Source: Anaerolineae bacterium (GTDB taxonomy: Bacteria; Chloroflexota; Anaerolineae; JAFGEY01). From it: 64,000 nt of DNA. The notes under the pieces are model-generated. The model was not told the DNA's origin. It did not search any database and saw only the letters and a list, made by a program, of their open reading frames with translations. A program made the position numbers and the translations under genes. How positions within the stretch are numbered: the first letter of the stretch is position 1; each line of letters begins with the position of its first letter. The stretch spans positions 20,665 to 84,664 of the forward strand of contig JADHXD010000001.1 in assembly GCA_016783145.1 (NCBI GenBank). The letters are read 5' to 3'. Of the stretch, positions 19,521 to 29,453 are shown piece by piece.

Positions 19521-19778
19521 GTGTCACTCTTTCAGAAGCGAGAGAACCTGACAGATGAAGAGAAAAAGCTAAGCGTTGTCACCTTCTGGCTCTTTGTCGT
19601 CGGCTTGTTTGCCTGGGTGATCCCATTTGCCGTCCTCTTTGTGCTGCAGCTTCCGACTCAGACGGTGGCCGGCGCGATGGGAACTGCCCTCTGGCCAAGC
19701 ATCGTCTCTTTCATCGTTACCGCCGTGCTATGCATCGTCGCATACGTGATCTATCGCAAGGCCGTGCTCAGGATCTAG
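19521..19778 (+). CDS. Small two-TM membrane protein, unknown function
   Basis: 85 aa, GTG start with aaaggag RBS, two hydrophobic segments. Confidence 0.65.
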   Translation: MSLFQKRENLTDEEKKLSVVTFWLFVVGLFAWVIPFAVLFVLQLPTQTVAGAMGTALWPSIVSFIVTAVLCIVAYVIYRKAVLRI

Positions 19779-19861
19779 CGACAACCCATCCTCGCCATAG
19801 CGACAGAGCCCTGGCTGCTTTGCCGCCAAGCCGCGCACCGTCTAGGCTGTCCTGAGGGCCA

Positions 19862-19898
19862 GCCGGCGAGCCTCCTGCGTGCAGGGGGGCTCGCCGGC
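19862..19898 (+). terminator. Strong GC hairpin downstream of the 19521-19778 gene
   Basis: gccggcgagcc / ggctcgccggc perfect 11-bp arms, extendable through cctgc/gcagg; no clear T-tract. Confidence 0.5.
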
Positions 19899-20005
19899 CA
19901 TCCCCAGGTCAACGCTGCATGCCTATGGGTGGGCGGCTGCCTTCATTGTACCACATCGGGGGGATTAGTCAATCCCCCACCCCTATCTCTCCCCTCTCCT
20001 CGCAA

Positions 20006-20034
20006 TTGCGGAACATCCCAAGGTATGCTAGAAT
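20006..20034 (+). promoter_or_regulatory. Sigma70-like promoter TTGCGG-17-TAGAAT
   Basis: ttgcgg 20006-20011, 17-nt spacer, tagaat 20029-20034, just upstream of the 20061 gene. Confidence 0.5.
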
Positions 20035-20060
20035 AGCGGTTCGGAAAGGAGAACGGGACC

Positions 20061-21116
20061 TTGAGCATCATCGAATCGCTAGGCAAGGGATTCCAGGTCG
20101 TCCGCCGATACTGGTGGCTACCCCTAATCCCTATTCTGTTGGACACTTTTCTCTGGATCGGGCCGCAGGCGTCGGTAGAGAACCTGATGCGGCAGACCCT
20201 CGATGCACTACCGGTCGAGATGGCTGACGCACCCAACGAGGACATGTCCGAGTGGGTAAAATCTCTGCAGGCCGCGATGGGAGAAATGGCTTCCCGGTAC
20301 AACGGGTTCTCTGCGCTTCGCGTGGGGTTATTGGGCGTGCCCAGCCTCATGAGCTGGGGTGAAGTGCGTCTTGGCTCTGCATCGACGTATGAGACGATGT
20401 GGATCATTTTCTCACTGATCACGGATCGGCCTGACCTGCTGGTTTCTGTGCCGGACGCAACGTTCGTCGACGTGCTCGTGTTGCAGCTCACGCAGCCTTG
20501 GAGCTGGCTCCTGTCCAGCATCCTGCTGGCCATCGCAGGCATCCTCATCGGATGCACGTATCTGGCCTCCATCACGCACACCCTGCGCGGCCTGAGCGAT
20601 TCACGGACCTTCTGGCAGCGCGTACTCAGATTGGGAAGTCACTGCGTGCTCTTCTGGGTCCTGAGGGCGGTCGTGATGTTGATAGCCGGGGTCCCGTTCG
20701 TCCTCGTGTTCCTGGCCTTGAGCGCGTTCAGCCCAGCTCTATCCTCGCTGTTCGGCACCATTGTGCTGGGGATGGTCACCTGGCTTTCGTTCTATGGCAC
20801 CTTTCTTGTCGCCGCGATGGCCATGAACGATGCCTCCGTACTGCAGGCGATCTGGTACAGCTTTAACGTGGTGCTGCGCAACTTTGGGTCTACGCTTGGG
20901 CTCTTCTTGCTGATCAACCTGATCGGTGGCGGACTGACCATCCTGTGGCAAAGACTGAGCACCGGATCGTGGTGGACGTGGATCGGGATCGTCGGCAACG
21001 CCTACGTAGGAACCAGTCTGGTGGTGGCAAGCCTAGTCTTCTACCACGATCGATACACCAGGTGGAGGGAGGCCCTGATCGGCGCGCTTGCCGGTCAGAG
21101 CAAGCGAACTGCCTGA
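20061..21116 (+). CDS. Polytopic integral membrane protein, unknown function
   Basis: 351 aa, multiple hydrophobic segments, TTG start preceded by ggaaaggag. Confidence 0.7.
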   Translation: MSIIESLGKGFQVVRRYWWLPLIPILLDTFLWIGPQASVENLMRQTLDALPVEMADAPNEDMSEWVKSLQAAMGEMASRYNGFSALRVGLLGVPSLMSWGEVRLGSASTYETMWIIFSLITDRPDLLVSVPDATFVDVLVLQLTQPWSWLLSSILLAIAGILIGCTYLASITHTLRGLSDSRTFWQRVLRLGSHCVLFWVLRAVVMLIAGVPFVLVFLALSAFSPALSSLFGTIVLGMVTWLSFYGTFLVAAMAMNDASVLQAIWYSFNVVLRNFGSTLGLFLLINLIGGGLTILWQRLSTGSWWTWIGIVGNAYVGTSLVVASLVFYHDRYTRWREALIGALAGQSKRTA

Positions 21117-21144
21117 GACGAGACTAGCAGGAGCGAATAAGAGA

Positions 21145-22143
21145 ATGTCTCACTACTTGATCACCGGAGGGGCAGGGTTCATCGGCTCTCACCTATCGGA
21201 AGCCCTCCTTGAGCGCGGTCACTATGTGACTGTCATCGACAATCTTTCCACGGGACGGTTCGAGAACATCGCCCCACTGGTCGGCAATCCCCGTTTCCGT
21301 TTTGCCATCGACACCATCACCAACGAGATCGTGATGGACCGGCTGGTGAGCGAGTGTGACATCGTCGTCCACATGGCAGCGGTCGTCGGCGTAGAGCTGA
21401 TCCTCAAGGACCCAGTGAACGTCATTGAGACCAACATCCTGGGGACACATTTCGTGCTCAAGGTCGCCAACCGCTATCGCAAGCAGGTGCTGTTCGCCTC
21501 TACCTCCGAGATCTATGGCAAGAACGAAAACGTTCCTTTCCGTGAAGATGATGACCGGGTCCTGGGACCGGCGACCGTAGCCCGGTGGAGCTACTCCTCT
21601 TCGAAGGCGGTAGACGAGTTCCTGAGCCTGGCATACCACCGGAAGAACGATCTGCCCGTTGTCATCTTTCGCCTGTTTAACACGGTAGGACCCCGGCAAA
21701 CAGGTCGCTACGGAATGGTCATCCCTCGGTTCGTGAGGCAAGCTCTGTCCGGCGAGCCCATCACCGTCTATGGAGACGGGAACCAGGCCCGCTGTTTCGT
21801 GCACGTCAAGGATGTCGTCGAGGCGATCATCGCCTTGTCCGCGTGCCCGCAGGCGATCGGCCAAGTGTTCAACATTGGCTCCACCGACGAGGTCTCCATC
21901 CTCGAGCTGGCGCACCGGGTGCTGAAACTGGCGGACGCTGCGCTCGGACGTGCTCCTACAGGCATAGATGAACGTGTCAGACTCGTGCCCTACGAGCAGG
22001 CCTACACCGCTGGGTTCGAGGACATGAAGCGCAGGATGCCGGACATCGGCAAGATAGGCCGGTACGTAGGGTGGCAACCTCGTTCGTCGCTCGACGAGAT
22101 CCTGCAGGATGTCATCCAGTTCTCCATGCAGAGATCGCAGTAG
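21145..22143 (+). CDS. NAD-dependent epimerase/dehydratase (extended SDR)
   Basis: ITGGAGFIGSHL Rossmann motif, FASTSEIYG and YSSSKAVDE (YxxxK); start refined to ATG 21145. Confidence 0.9.
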   Translation: MSHYLITGGAGFIGSHLSEALLERGHYVTVIDNLSTGRFENIAPLVGNPRFRFAIDTITNEIVMDRLVSECDIVVHMAAVVGVELILKDPVNVIETNILGTHFVLKVANRYRKQVLFASTSEIYGKNENVPFREDDDRVLGPATVARWSYSSSKAVDEFLSLAYHRKNDLPVVIFRLFNTVGPRQTGRYGMVIPRFVRQALSGEPITVYGDGNQARCFVHVKDVVEAIIALSACPQAIGQVFNIGSTDEVSILELAHRVLKLADAALGRAPTGIDERVRLVPYEQAYTAGFEDMKRRMPDIGKIGRYVGWQPRSSLDEILQDVIQFSMQRSQ

Positions 22144-22159
22144 AGACAAGGAGTGAAGG

Positions 22160-23290
22160 TTGGCAGAAAAGGTCCTGGTCACAGGGGGAGCGGGGTTCAT
22201 CGGATCGCACCTGGTAGATGCGCTGCTGGCAGCAGGGCACGAGGTACGCGTGTTAGACAACCTGGAGCCGCAGGTGCACGGCGGTTTGCGGGAACGCGGC
22301 CAGTGGCCAGGTTACCTGGCTGCAGAGTGCGAGCGAATCCTGGGGGACGTGCGAGACCGAGATACGCTGCGAAAGGCCATCCAGGGCGCGGAAGTGATTT
22401 TTCACCAGGCAGCAGCGGTGGGCGTGGGTCAGTCTATGTACGCGATCGAGCACTATGTAGACGCCAACACGCGCGGCACTGCTGTGCTGCTGGACGTTCT
22501 GGCCAACGAGAAACACAACGTGCGCAAGCTCCTAGTCGCTTCTTCGATGTCCATATATGGAGAGGGCAGGTACCGCTGCCCCGAGCACGGTGAGACCTCT
22601 CCGCGACTGCGACCAGTTGAGCAGCTGGCTCGGCGAGACTGGGAAATGCGCTGCCCCACATGTGGGGCGCGAGCCGATCCCTTGCCTACGGACGAGGACA
22701 AGCCGCTGTACCCGACGAGCGTCTATGCCATCACCAAGCGATCCCAGGAAGAGATGTGTCTGGCTGTGGGGCTGGCCTACGGTCTGCCCACGGTGGCCCT
22801 GCGTTACTTTAACGCCTACGGCACTCGACAGGCGCTCTCCAACCCATACACCGGCGTGGCAGCGATCTTTTCTGGCCGCTTGCTGAACGGCAAGCAGCCG
22901 GTTATCTTTGAGGACGGGTTGCAGTCACGAGACCTGACACACGTAAAAGACATCGTACAGGCCAACCTGCTTGCGCTGGAACGAGATGAGATGGACTACG
23001 GCGCGTTCAATGTGGGTACAGGACGGCAGTTGACGATTTTGGACGTGGCTGAGGCACTGAATGACCACCTTGGGAACGAAGGCGAGCCCGAGATCGTGCA
23101 TAGGTTCCGTGCGGGAGACATCCGCCACTGCTATGCCGACATCCGGCGCATTCAGGCGATGGGTTTCCAGCCGACGGTGCGCTTTGAGGACGGGGTGGCC
23201 GAACTCGTGAACTGGGTACGCTCGCAGACGGCAACGGACGACTTTGAGCAGGCGCGCAGCGAGCTGCAAAACCACGGGCTGACGGTATAG
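22160..23290 (+). CDS. NAD-dependent epimerase/dehydratase (SDR) with Cys-rich insertion
   Basis: VTGGAGFIGSHLVDALL, ASSMSIYGEG, YAITK active site; insertion 'RYRCPEHGETSPRLRPVEQLARRDWEMRCPTCGARADPLPT' between them. Confidence 0.9.
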   Translation: MAEKVLVTGGAGFIGSHLVDALLAAGHEVRVLDNLEPQVHGGLRERGQWPGYLAAECERILGDVRDRDTLRKAIQGAEVIFHQAAAVGVGQSMYAIEHYVDANTRGTAVLLDVLANEKHNVRKLLVASSMSIYGEGRYRCPEHGETSPRLRPVEQLARRDWEMRCPTCGARADPLPTDEDKPLYPTSVYAITKRSQEEMCLAVGLAYGLPTVALRYFNAYGTRQALSNPYTGVAAIFSGRLLNGKQPVIFEDGLQSRDLTHVKDIVQANLLALERDEMDYGAFNVGTGRQLTILDVAEALNDHLGNEGEPEIVHRFRAGDIRHCYADIRRIQAMGFQPTVRFEDGVAELVNWVRSQTATDDFEQARSELQNHGLTV

Positions 23291-23425
23291 AAAATCTGGA
23301 TGGAGGGCACCGCGCCCTCGAAAACCTATAGGTAGGTCGCCTTTCACAGGCGGCATTTCTCAGCAGAATCTTCCGGACCCAGCGCAGCAGGAACCGCTCG
23401 AGTACGGTCCAGAGAGGACGATAGC

Positions 23426-26400
23426 ATGGGGCAGGCGAGCAGGGACGGCAGTGCGGCCTTTCTGCAACAGGCATATCAGAACAGCTGGCAGCAGTATCTG
23501 GCCTCTCTGCAGCCCGGTGCCAGGGCCGGCTGGGATGCCTGCGTGCTGACAGCCAGTGACGAGCGCCAGGCCGCCATGTATCGCCGGCAGTTGGAGTGGC
23601 GCATAGAGAGCGGATTGCTGCCCGTTCGAACGCGATTCCTCGTCCTGCCCGATCCCCAGGGCCAGCGCATCGGGTCAGGTGGTGCGACCCTGCGTGTGAT
23701 GGACTGGCTCTCTACCTCGGGCTCGCAGCCAGGCGAATCAGGCCGGTGCCCAGAGGCCGGCCCCCTCGACCTCTCGACCGCAGGAGGACTGGATCGGCTC
23801 CGGATACTGGTCATCCACTCCGGCGGCGATTCGAAACGCTTGCCACACTGCTCTGCCACCGGAAAGCTTTTCTCGCGTGTGCCCCGTGTCTTGCCGGATG
23901 GGCGCGCGTCAACCATCTTTGATGAATTCCTGATCAGCCTGAGCGGGCTGTCGGCTGGACTGCCACCCGGTATCTTGGTCGCCTCAGGTGATGTGCTGTT
24001 GATCTATGATCATCTCCAGATCTCCTTCCAGCGCAGTGGCGTGATCGGGGTGGCGGCAGCAGCCCCGGCAGAGATGGGCACGCATCACGGCGTCTATGTC
24101 AGTGGGGATGGCGGTCATCGCGTGCGTGCCTACCTGCACAAACCGCCCGTGGAGGAACTGGCTCGTTGGGACGCCGTGCACAAAGACGGGACCGTACAGA
24201 TCGACACTGGCCTGGTGTGGTTTGGCGCACGGACGGTACGGAAGCTCGTTGCCCTGACAAAGGAAGAGCCCGTAGCGGCGCTCTGCGGTTTGTCTGCTGT
24301 ACCCGCCGAGCGTACCGTGGGCCTGAATCTATACGGCGACCTGCTGCTGCCGATGGCCGAATCGACCTCACAGGAAGGTTACTTGAGCGACACCAGCGAT
24401 GGGCCAGCCACGTCCGCGATCCAGGCGGCGAGGCGCGTGATTTGGGAGAGCCTGCGACATAGCACGCCCTTTACGGTGGAGCGCCTTCAGCCTGCCGTGT
24501 TCGTTCACTTTGGCACATCGTACGAGTATTGGCACATGGTGGCGGCCGACCCAGAGCTGGCGCGCGCGTGCGGATGGACGCCTCGCGCGGCAGCGTGGAT
24601 GTCGGATCCGGCACAGTGTTCGAACGCAAGCCTGGTGCTCATCAACGCAGCGGTGGAAGGGCCAGTGGACGCCCCCTCAGAGTCCGCAGTCGTGACAGAC
24701 AGCCTCCTTGCAGAGAGGTTCTCCTGGAAGGGCGGGACCATCGTGTCCGGGGTGCATACGACAGCGCCTCTTGCACTGGCACAGGACATCGTTTTGCACC
24801 AGATGCCCGTTGCTGGCGGGAGGTATGTCACCCGTCTCTACGGCCTGCACGACAACCCCAAGCTGGCATGGGATGATCCCAATGCCAGCTTTATGAACCA
24901 ACACTGGGCGGATTGGCTGGCAGAGGCGTGTGTAGAGCCAGATACGCTGTGGCCAGGCCTGCCGGCAGCAGAGCGAACGTTGTGGAACGCAAGACTGTAC
25001 CCCGCGGCGGGCGACCGCGAGCAAAGCCTATCCCTGTCTCTGCCCCTGCAGCGTCCAGGGAGTGCCCTCCCCAACTGGCTGGTCCAGTGGAGGAGGACGC
25101 CCCGTTTCTCCCTGGCAGAGAGTTTTCTCCAGGCGGATGGGGAGCGCATCCTCTCCGGCCAGACAGAGGTGCAGGACCGTGTGGCAGCCCGCCGCGCGTA
25201 TGAGGCGATCCAGGCCGAACGCCCAGCGGCGGAGATCAAGCCCTTGTTCGGGTCGTTGAAAGGACCGGCGGGCCGCAGATGCGAGCAGATTGCAGGGTGG
25301 CTGGCAGAGGCCGATCCGATCCTGCGGCTGCGGGGATATGAGGCCTTGGCGCAGGCAAGCGGAGAAGCAACCTGGGAAGACCGGGCTTTTGCCACGTTGG
25401 CAGACGTCATCGAGCGATCGGTCAACGAGCGGAGGCCCGCGCGCGAGTCTCACACGCCTGTGGCTATGTCCTGCTCTGACACTGGTGTCTCGGTCCGGGT
25501 CGAAACAGCAGCGCGGATCGACTTTGGCGGCGGATGGTCAGACACACCACCGCACAGCATAGAGCGAGGGGGAACGGTGCTCAATGCCGCTCTGACCTTG
25601 AAAGGCAGGTATCCTATCGCCGCCGAGGCGTGCTGGTTGCCTGAGCGCCGGCTGATCCTGGACAGCAGGGACATCGACGCCACCCTGGAACCGGAATGTC
25701 TGGGCGAGGTGCTGGCTTACGCCAATCCTGCGGATCCCTTTGCCCTGCACAAGGCAGCGCTGGTGATGCGTGGGATCGTGCCCGCAGAGGGCGACCCGGA
25801 GATGCCCGTAGCCGAACTGCTGGACACGTGGGGAGCTGGGCTGCGGCTGCGCACCGAGACCAACATCCCCCGCGGCTCCGGCCTGGGCACCAGTTCGATC
25901 ATCGCCGGAGCCGCGCTGGTATGCCTGGGGCGACTGCTCGGCGTGGAACTCTCACACGCACAGCTCTACGACGAGGTGCTCTGTCTGGAACAGATGATGA
26001 CCACTGGGGGTGGCTGGCAGGACCAGGTCGGCGGCTTGGTCGGCGGGATCAAGCTCATCGCAACCGCTCCAGGGCTGCCCCAGGTCATCCGTGTAGAACC
26101 GGTGCGGCTGTCGCCGGAGACAGAGGCCGAGATCTCAGAGCGACTGGTTGTCGTGTACACCGGTCAACAGCGGCTGGCCAAGAACTTGCTGCAGGCGGTG
26201 ATGGGGCGCTGGATGGCTCGCGACCCAGAGATGGTGTGGATGCTGGGCGAGATCTCTCGACTGGCGATAGCCATGCGAGACGCACTGAACGCAGGGGACG
26301 TGAGCGGCTTCGGAGCGCTGCTTCAGGAACACTGGGCGATCAACCGGCGTATGGACCCAGGCTGCACCAATGTCTTTATTGATGCCCTGTTCGAGGAGAT

Positions 26401-26599
26401 GAGGCCGCACATCTGCGGCGGCAAACTGGCCGGAGCGGGCGGCGGCGGGTTTGCGATCGTCATCGCGCGCAAGGCAGACGGACGACAAGCACTGGCCCGC
26501 GCTCTGGAAGCGCGATATCCCAATACCCCGGTGAGCATCTGGCAGAGCGCCATTCCGTCCGAAGCAATGGTGGTGGGCATTCAGGCTGCGAGTGAGTAA
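23426..26599 (+). CDS. Bifunctional fucokinase / fucose-1-phosphate guanylyltransferase-like protein
   Basis: N-terminal fucokinase-family region (RFLVLPDPQGQRIGSGGATLRVM; IHSGGDSKRLPHCSATGKLF); C-terminal GHMP kinase (RIDFGGGWSDTPPHSIERGG; NIPRGSGLGTSSIIAGAAL; GGKLAGAGGGGFAIVI). Confidence 0.85.
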   Translation: MGQASRDGSAAFLQQAYQNSWQQYLASLQPGARAGWDACVLTASDERQAAMYRRQLEWRIESGLLPVRTRFLVLPDPQGQRIGSGGATLRVMDWLSTSGSQPGESGRCPEAGPLDLSTAGGLDRLRILVIHSGGDSKRLPHCSATGKLFSRVPRVLPDGRASTIFDEFLISLSGLSAGLPPGILVASGDVLLIYDHLQISFQRSGVIGVAAAAPAEMGTHHGVYVSGDGGHRVRAYLHKPPVEELARWDAVHKDGTVQIDTGLVWFGARTVRKLVALTKEEPVAALCGLSAVPAERTVGLNLYGDLLLPMAESTSQEGYLSDTSDGPATSAIQAARRVIWESLRHSTPFTVERLQPAVFVHFGTSYEYWHMVAADPELARACGWTPRAAAWMSDPAQCSNASLVLINAAVEGPVDAPSESAVVTDSLLAERFSWKGGTIVSGVHTTAPLALAQDIVLHQMPVAGGRYVTRLYGLHDNPKLAWDDPNASFMNQHWADWLAEACVEPDTLWPGLPAAERTLWNARLYPAAGDREQSLSLSLPLQRPGSALPNWLVQWRRTPRFSLAESFLQADGERILSGQTEVQDRVAARRAYEAIQAERPAAEIKPLFGSLKGPAGRRCEQIAGWLAEADPILRLRGYEALAQASGEATWEDRAFATLADVIERSVNERRPARESHTPVAMSCSDTGVSVRVETAARIDFGGGWSDTPPHSIERGGTVLNAALTLKGRYPIAAEACWLPERRLILDSRDIDATLEPECLGEVLAYANPADPFALHKAALVMRGIVPAEGDPEMPVAELLDTWGAGLRLRTETNIPRGSGLGTSSIIAGAALVCLGRLLGVELSHAQLYDEVLCLEQMMTTGGGWQDQVGGLVGGIKLIATAPGLPQVIRVEPVRLSPETEAEISERLVVVYTGQQRLAKNLLQAVMGRWMARDPEMVWMLGEISRLAIAMRDALNAGDVSGFGALLQEHWAINRRMDPGCTNVFIDALFEEMRPHICGGKLAGAGGGGFAIVIARKADGRQALARALEARYPNTPVSIWQSAIPSEAMVVGIQAASE

Positions 26600-27170
26600 G
26601 CAGATGGTGGATGCGCGCCCGGCCGTATTCCTTGACCGGGACGGGGTGATCAACGCGTACCGGTCGAATTACGTCAAGAGATGGTCCGAAGTATCTTTTC
26701 TGCCTGGGTCGCTGGCGGCCTTGCGGCGTCTGAGCGCAACGTGCTGCCGCATAGTGGTCGTGACCAACCAATCCGCAGTGGGTCGAGGGATCATGACCCT
26801 GGACGAGGTGAGCGAGATCAACCGGCGGCTTGTCGACGTCATCACGGCGCAGGGAGGACGGATCGACCGGATATACATCTGCCCTCACCGACCTGAGGCA
26901 GGCTGCACCTGCCGCAAGCCCCGGCCCGGGATGCTGCTCGCCGCGGCAGCGGAGATGAACCTGGACCTGGGATCCTCCTATCTGGTCGGTGATGCCCGGT
27001 CGGATGTGGAAGCCGCGCGTGCTGCGGGGGTGCGCGGGATCATAGTCCTCACCGGCAGGGGCAAGCAGACAGCAGAGAGCCTCTCGCCGGACGAGCGCGC
27101 GACGTGGCGGATCGTCCAGGACCTCGAAGGAGCGGTGGCGTACATCCTGGACGACCATCGCCAACTTTGA
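26592..27170 (+). CDS. HAD-superfamily histidinol/heptose-bisphosphate phosphatase (GmhB-like)
   Basis: FLDRDGVINAYRSNYVKRW, VTNQSAVGRG, zinc motif CPHRPEAGCTCRKPRPGM. Translation may begin at ATG 26604. Confidence 0.88.
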   Translation: MSKQMVDARPAVFLDRDGVINAYRSNYVKRWSEVSFLPGSLAALRRLSATCCRIVVVTNQSAVGRGIMTLDEVSEINRRLVDVITAQGGRIDRIYICPHRPEAGCTCRKPRPGMLLAAAAEMNLDLGSSYLVGDARSDVEAARAAGVRGIIVLTGRGKQTAESLSPDERATWRIVQDLEGAVAYILDDHRQL

Positions 27171-27205
27171 AGCGTCAATTTGGAGAGGCCCAACAAGCAG
27201 CGAAC

Positions 27206-28672
27206 GTGTGCGTTGAGGGACGATCGTTGTTCAAGAGAAACCACAGTCACGTGACTCTACTGACCCTGTTCGTGTGCGCGATGGCGCTGGCCACGGCGAT
27301 TGCCCCTCGCGGAGCGCACTCTGGCTCCTCACAGGCCGCGCTCAAAGATTCGCTCTACCCATCGGATGCCGACCGTTTCGGCATCGACGTGAGCTCAGCC
27401 TTTGGTCAAGTCGGTCTCTTTGATGTGGCCCGAGTGCGGGCAGGGTGGTACATAGACTGGTCCACAAAGCTCGATCCTCCTGCCCCTGCCGGCATGGAGT
27501 TCGTACAGACCATATGGACGCTTGGGGACGTCTTTGCCCCCAGCGAAGCCGGCCTGGCAGCCCTGGTCGCCGCCAATCCAGGCGCGACTTGGACCATCGG
27601 CAACGAGCCCGACTGCATCTGGCAGGGGAACAGTACCCCCGATCAGTATGCGCGTCTCTACCACAGGCTCTACACCTTTCTCAAGGCACTGGACCCGACC
27701 TGCCGCGTCACCGTCGGAGGCATCGTACAGGCCACGCCCCTGCGAATGCAGTGGCTGAAGGAGGTCTGGACGCGATACAAGGACTACTACGGAACAAACC
27801 TTCCAGTGGATCTGTGGAACATCCACACGTTCGTCTTGCGCGAAGAGCGAGGGCAGTGGGGCTGTGACATCCCCCCGGGGTTCAATGTCAACCGGGGGAT
27901 GCTTTGGCAGATCCAGGACCACGATCGACTCGATCTCGTCATCGAACAGATCGTACGCTTTCGGACCTGGATGAGAGACATCGGGGAGCGCGACAAGGAG
28001 CTCATCATCACCGAGTACGGGATCCTGGTCACTGAGGAGTGGGGATTCCACGAAGCACGCGCCGCTTCCTTTATGCGCCAGACATTCGACTACTTTCTGA
28101 ACGCCACAGATCCGTACATTGGCTACCCTCGTGATGGGAACCGCCTGGTGCAACGCTGGGCTTGGTTTAGCCTCAACGTCGATCGCATGGGAGACCAGAC
28201 CCTACGCAGCCATCTCTTTGAGTCCGAGAGCAAAACGATCACCTCCCTGGGTGTCGACTATGAGAGCTATGCAGCGCCGCTGTACACCCCTTACGTGGAC
28301 CTGACCGCTGCCAGGGTCGGGTTCGCCACGCCGCCGCCCCTGTCGATGGAGGGAGAGCCGGTCACAGCCTCGCTCAAAGCCACGATACGCAATGCCGGCA
28401 ACAGCGATGCCGAAAACGTGTCCGTTCAGTTCTGGGTAGGCAGCCCTGCGCATCCCATTGGCCCGGCGCATGTGATCGCCGTCCTGCCGGCGAGGAAGCT
28501 CACAAACGTGTTCGCCCAGTGGATCGATGCACCAGTAGGGATGTCCACGATCGGGGTCACTGCCGATGTCTACAATCTCATCGACGAGTCCAACGAAACC
28601 AACAACCAGATCTCTCGTGCCCTGCTGATCGCCCAGCACGAGGTCTACCTGCCGCTGGTCTCTGGTCACTGA
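27206..28672 (+). CDS. Exported clan-A-like glycoside hydrolase with CARDB-like C-terminal domain
   Basis: Signal-like hydrophobic N-terminus; 'WTIGNEPDCIWQGNSTPDQYARLYHRLY' GH-like NEP motif; C-terminal 'SLKATIRNAGNSDAENVSVQFWVG...VTADVYNLIDESNETNNQIS' CARDB-like. Start uncertain (GTG chosen). Confidence 0.6.
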   Translation: MCVEGRSLFKRNHSHVTLLTLFVCAMALATAIAPRGAHSGSSQAALKDSLYPSDADRFGIDVSSAFGQVGLFDVARVRAGWYIDWSTKLDPPAPAGMEFVQTIWTLGDVFAPSEAGLAALVAANPGATWTIGNEPDCIWQGNSTPDQYARLYHRLYTFLKALDPTCRVTVGGIVQATPLRMQWLKEVWTRYKDYYGTNLPVDLWNIHTFVLREERGQWGCDIPPGFNVNRGMLWQIQDHDRLDLVIEQIVRFRTWMRDIGERDKELIITEYGILVTEEWGFHEARAASFMRQTFDYFLNATDPYIGYPRDGNRLVQRWAWFSLNVDRMGDQTLRSHLFESESKTITSLGVDYESYAAPLYTPYVDLTAARVGFATPPPLSMEGEPVTASLKATIRNAGNSDAENVSVQFWVGSPAHPIGPAHVIAVLPARKLTNVFAQWIDAPVGMSTIGVTADVYNLIDESNETNNQISRALLIAQHEVYLPLVSGH

Positions 28673-28769
28673 CCCCATCCGCTCGCGTTGGTTCGCCTTT
28701 GCACCGGCGGCCTCGTCGTTTCGCTCACGCTGTTGCCCGCAGGGCAGGTTGGACCGAGGAAGAAAAGAC

Positions 28770-29453
28770 ATGTCCAGACGGCGACTCAGGATGCACATCC
28801 GGGGGATCACAGCCCTCCTGATCGGGAGCGCGATCGTGATCGCCTCGTTTGCGCGCACCGCTTGGGCCACGCCAGGGCAGGACCCGCACAGGCAAACCGT
28901 TCCCACCCGTCCGCCGACGCTCGGACCGCAAACGCCAACTTCTCCCCCTTCCGAGCCCACGCCTACAGAAGTGGCACCGCTGCCGCCTCCCGCACCGACC
29001 TCGACCGCTGTGCCCCCCATCCCGCCTGTCCAGGACTCCCCGACAGCCACGCCGCCGTCCACGCCCACAGCAGAGTCAACGGCAACCAGGGCACAGACCG
29101 GGACCTCAACGTGGACAGCTGTCGCCTCGCCTTCTCCTGGGCAGGCAAGCCCAACGCCCACACCGACGGCCTCACCCTTCCCAGCGCTCCGCCCCACCAC
29201 CCTGTCGCCAGCGGCAGAAGCGACACCGGAGCCGACCCAAACAGCCCTTGCCATGCCGTCGGCCACGTCCACATCACTCCCCAAGCCGGCCGCACTCCCC
29301 GTCGGTTTCTCGCGATCGTGTTGTCGCCTGTGGCCAGGGCTTTTGGTCCTGTTTCTGCTGATCAGTTCTACGGCTGCGATAGCTTGGCTGCGCCAGAGGA
29401 GCAAAGAGGACTCGCGGTCAGGGAACGAGACAGACCAGGCAGCCAGTGCATGA
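28770..29453 (+). CDS. Pro/Thr/Ser-rich exported protein with C-terminal TM anchor
   Basis: Signal-like N-terminus, long PTP/TATP low-complexity region, C-terminal hydrophobic segment then basic tail. Confidence 0.6.
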   Translation: MSRRRLRMHIRGITALLIGSAIVIASFARTAWATPGQDPHRQTVPTRPPTLGPQTPTSPPSEPTPTEVAPLPPPAPTSTAVPPIPPVQDSPTATPPSTPTAESTATRAQTGTSTWTAVASPSPGQASPTPTPTASPFPALRPTTLSPAAEATPEPTQTALAMPSATSTSLPKPAALPVGFSRSCCRLWPGLLVLFLLISSTAAIAWLRQRSKEDSRSGNETDQAASA

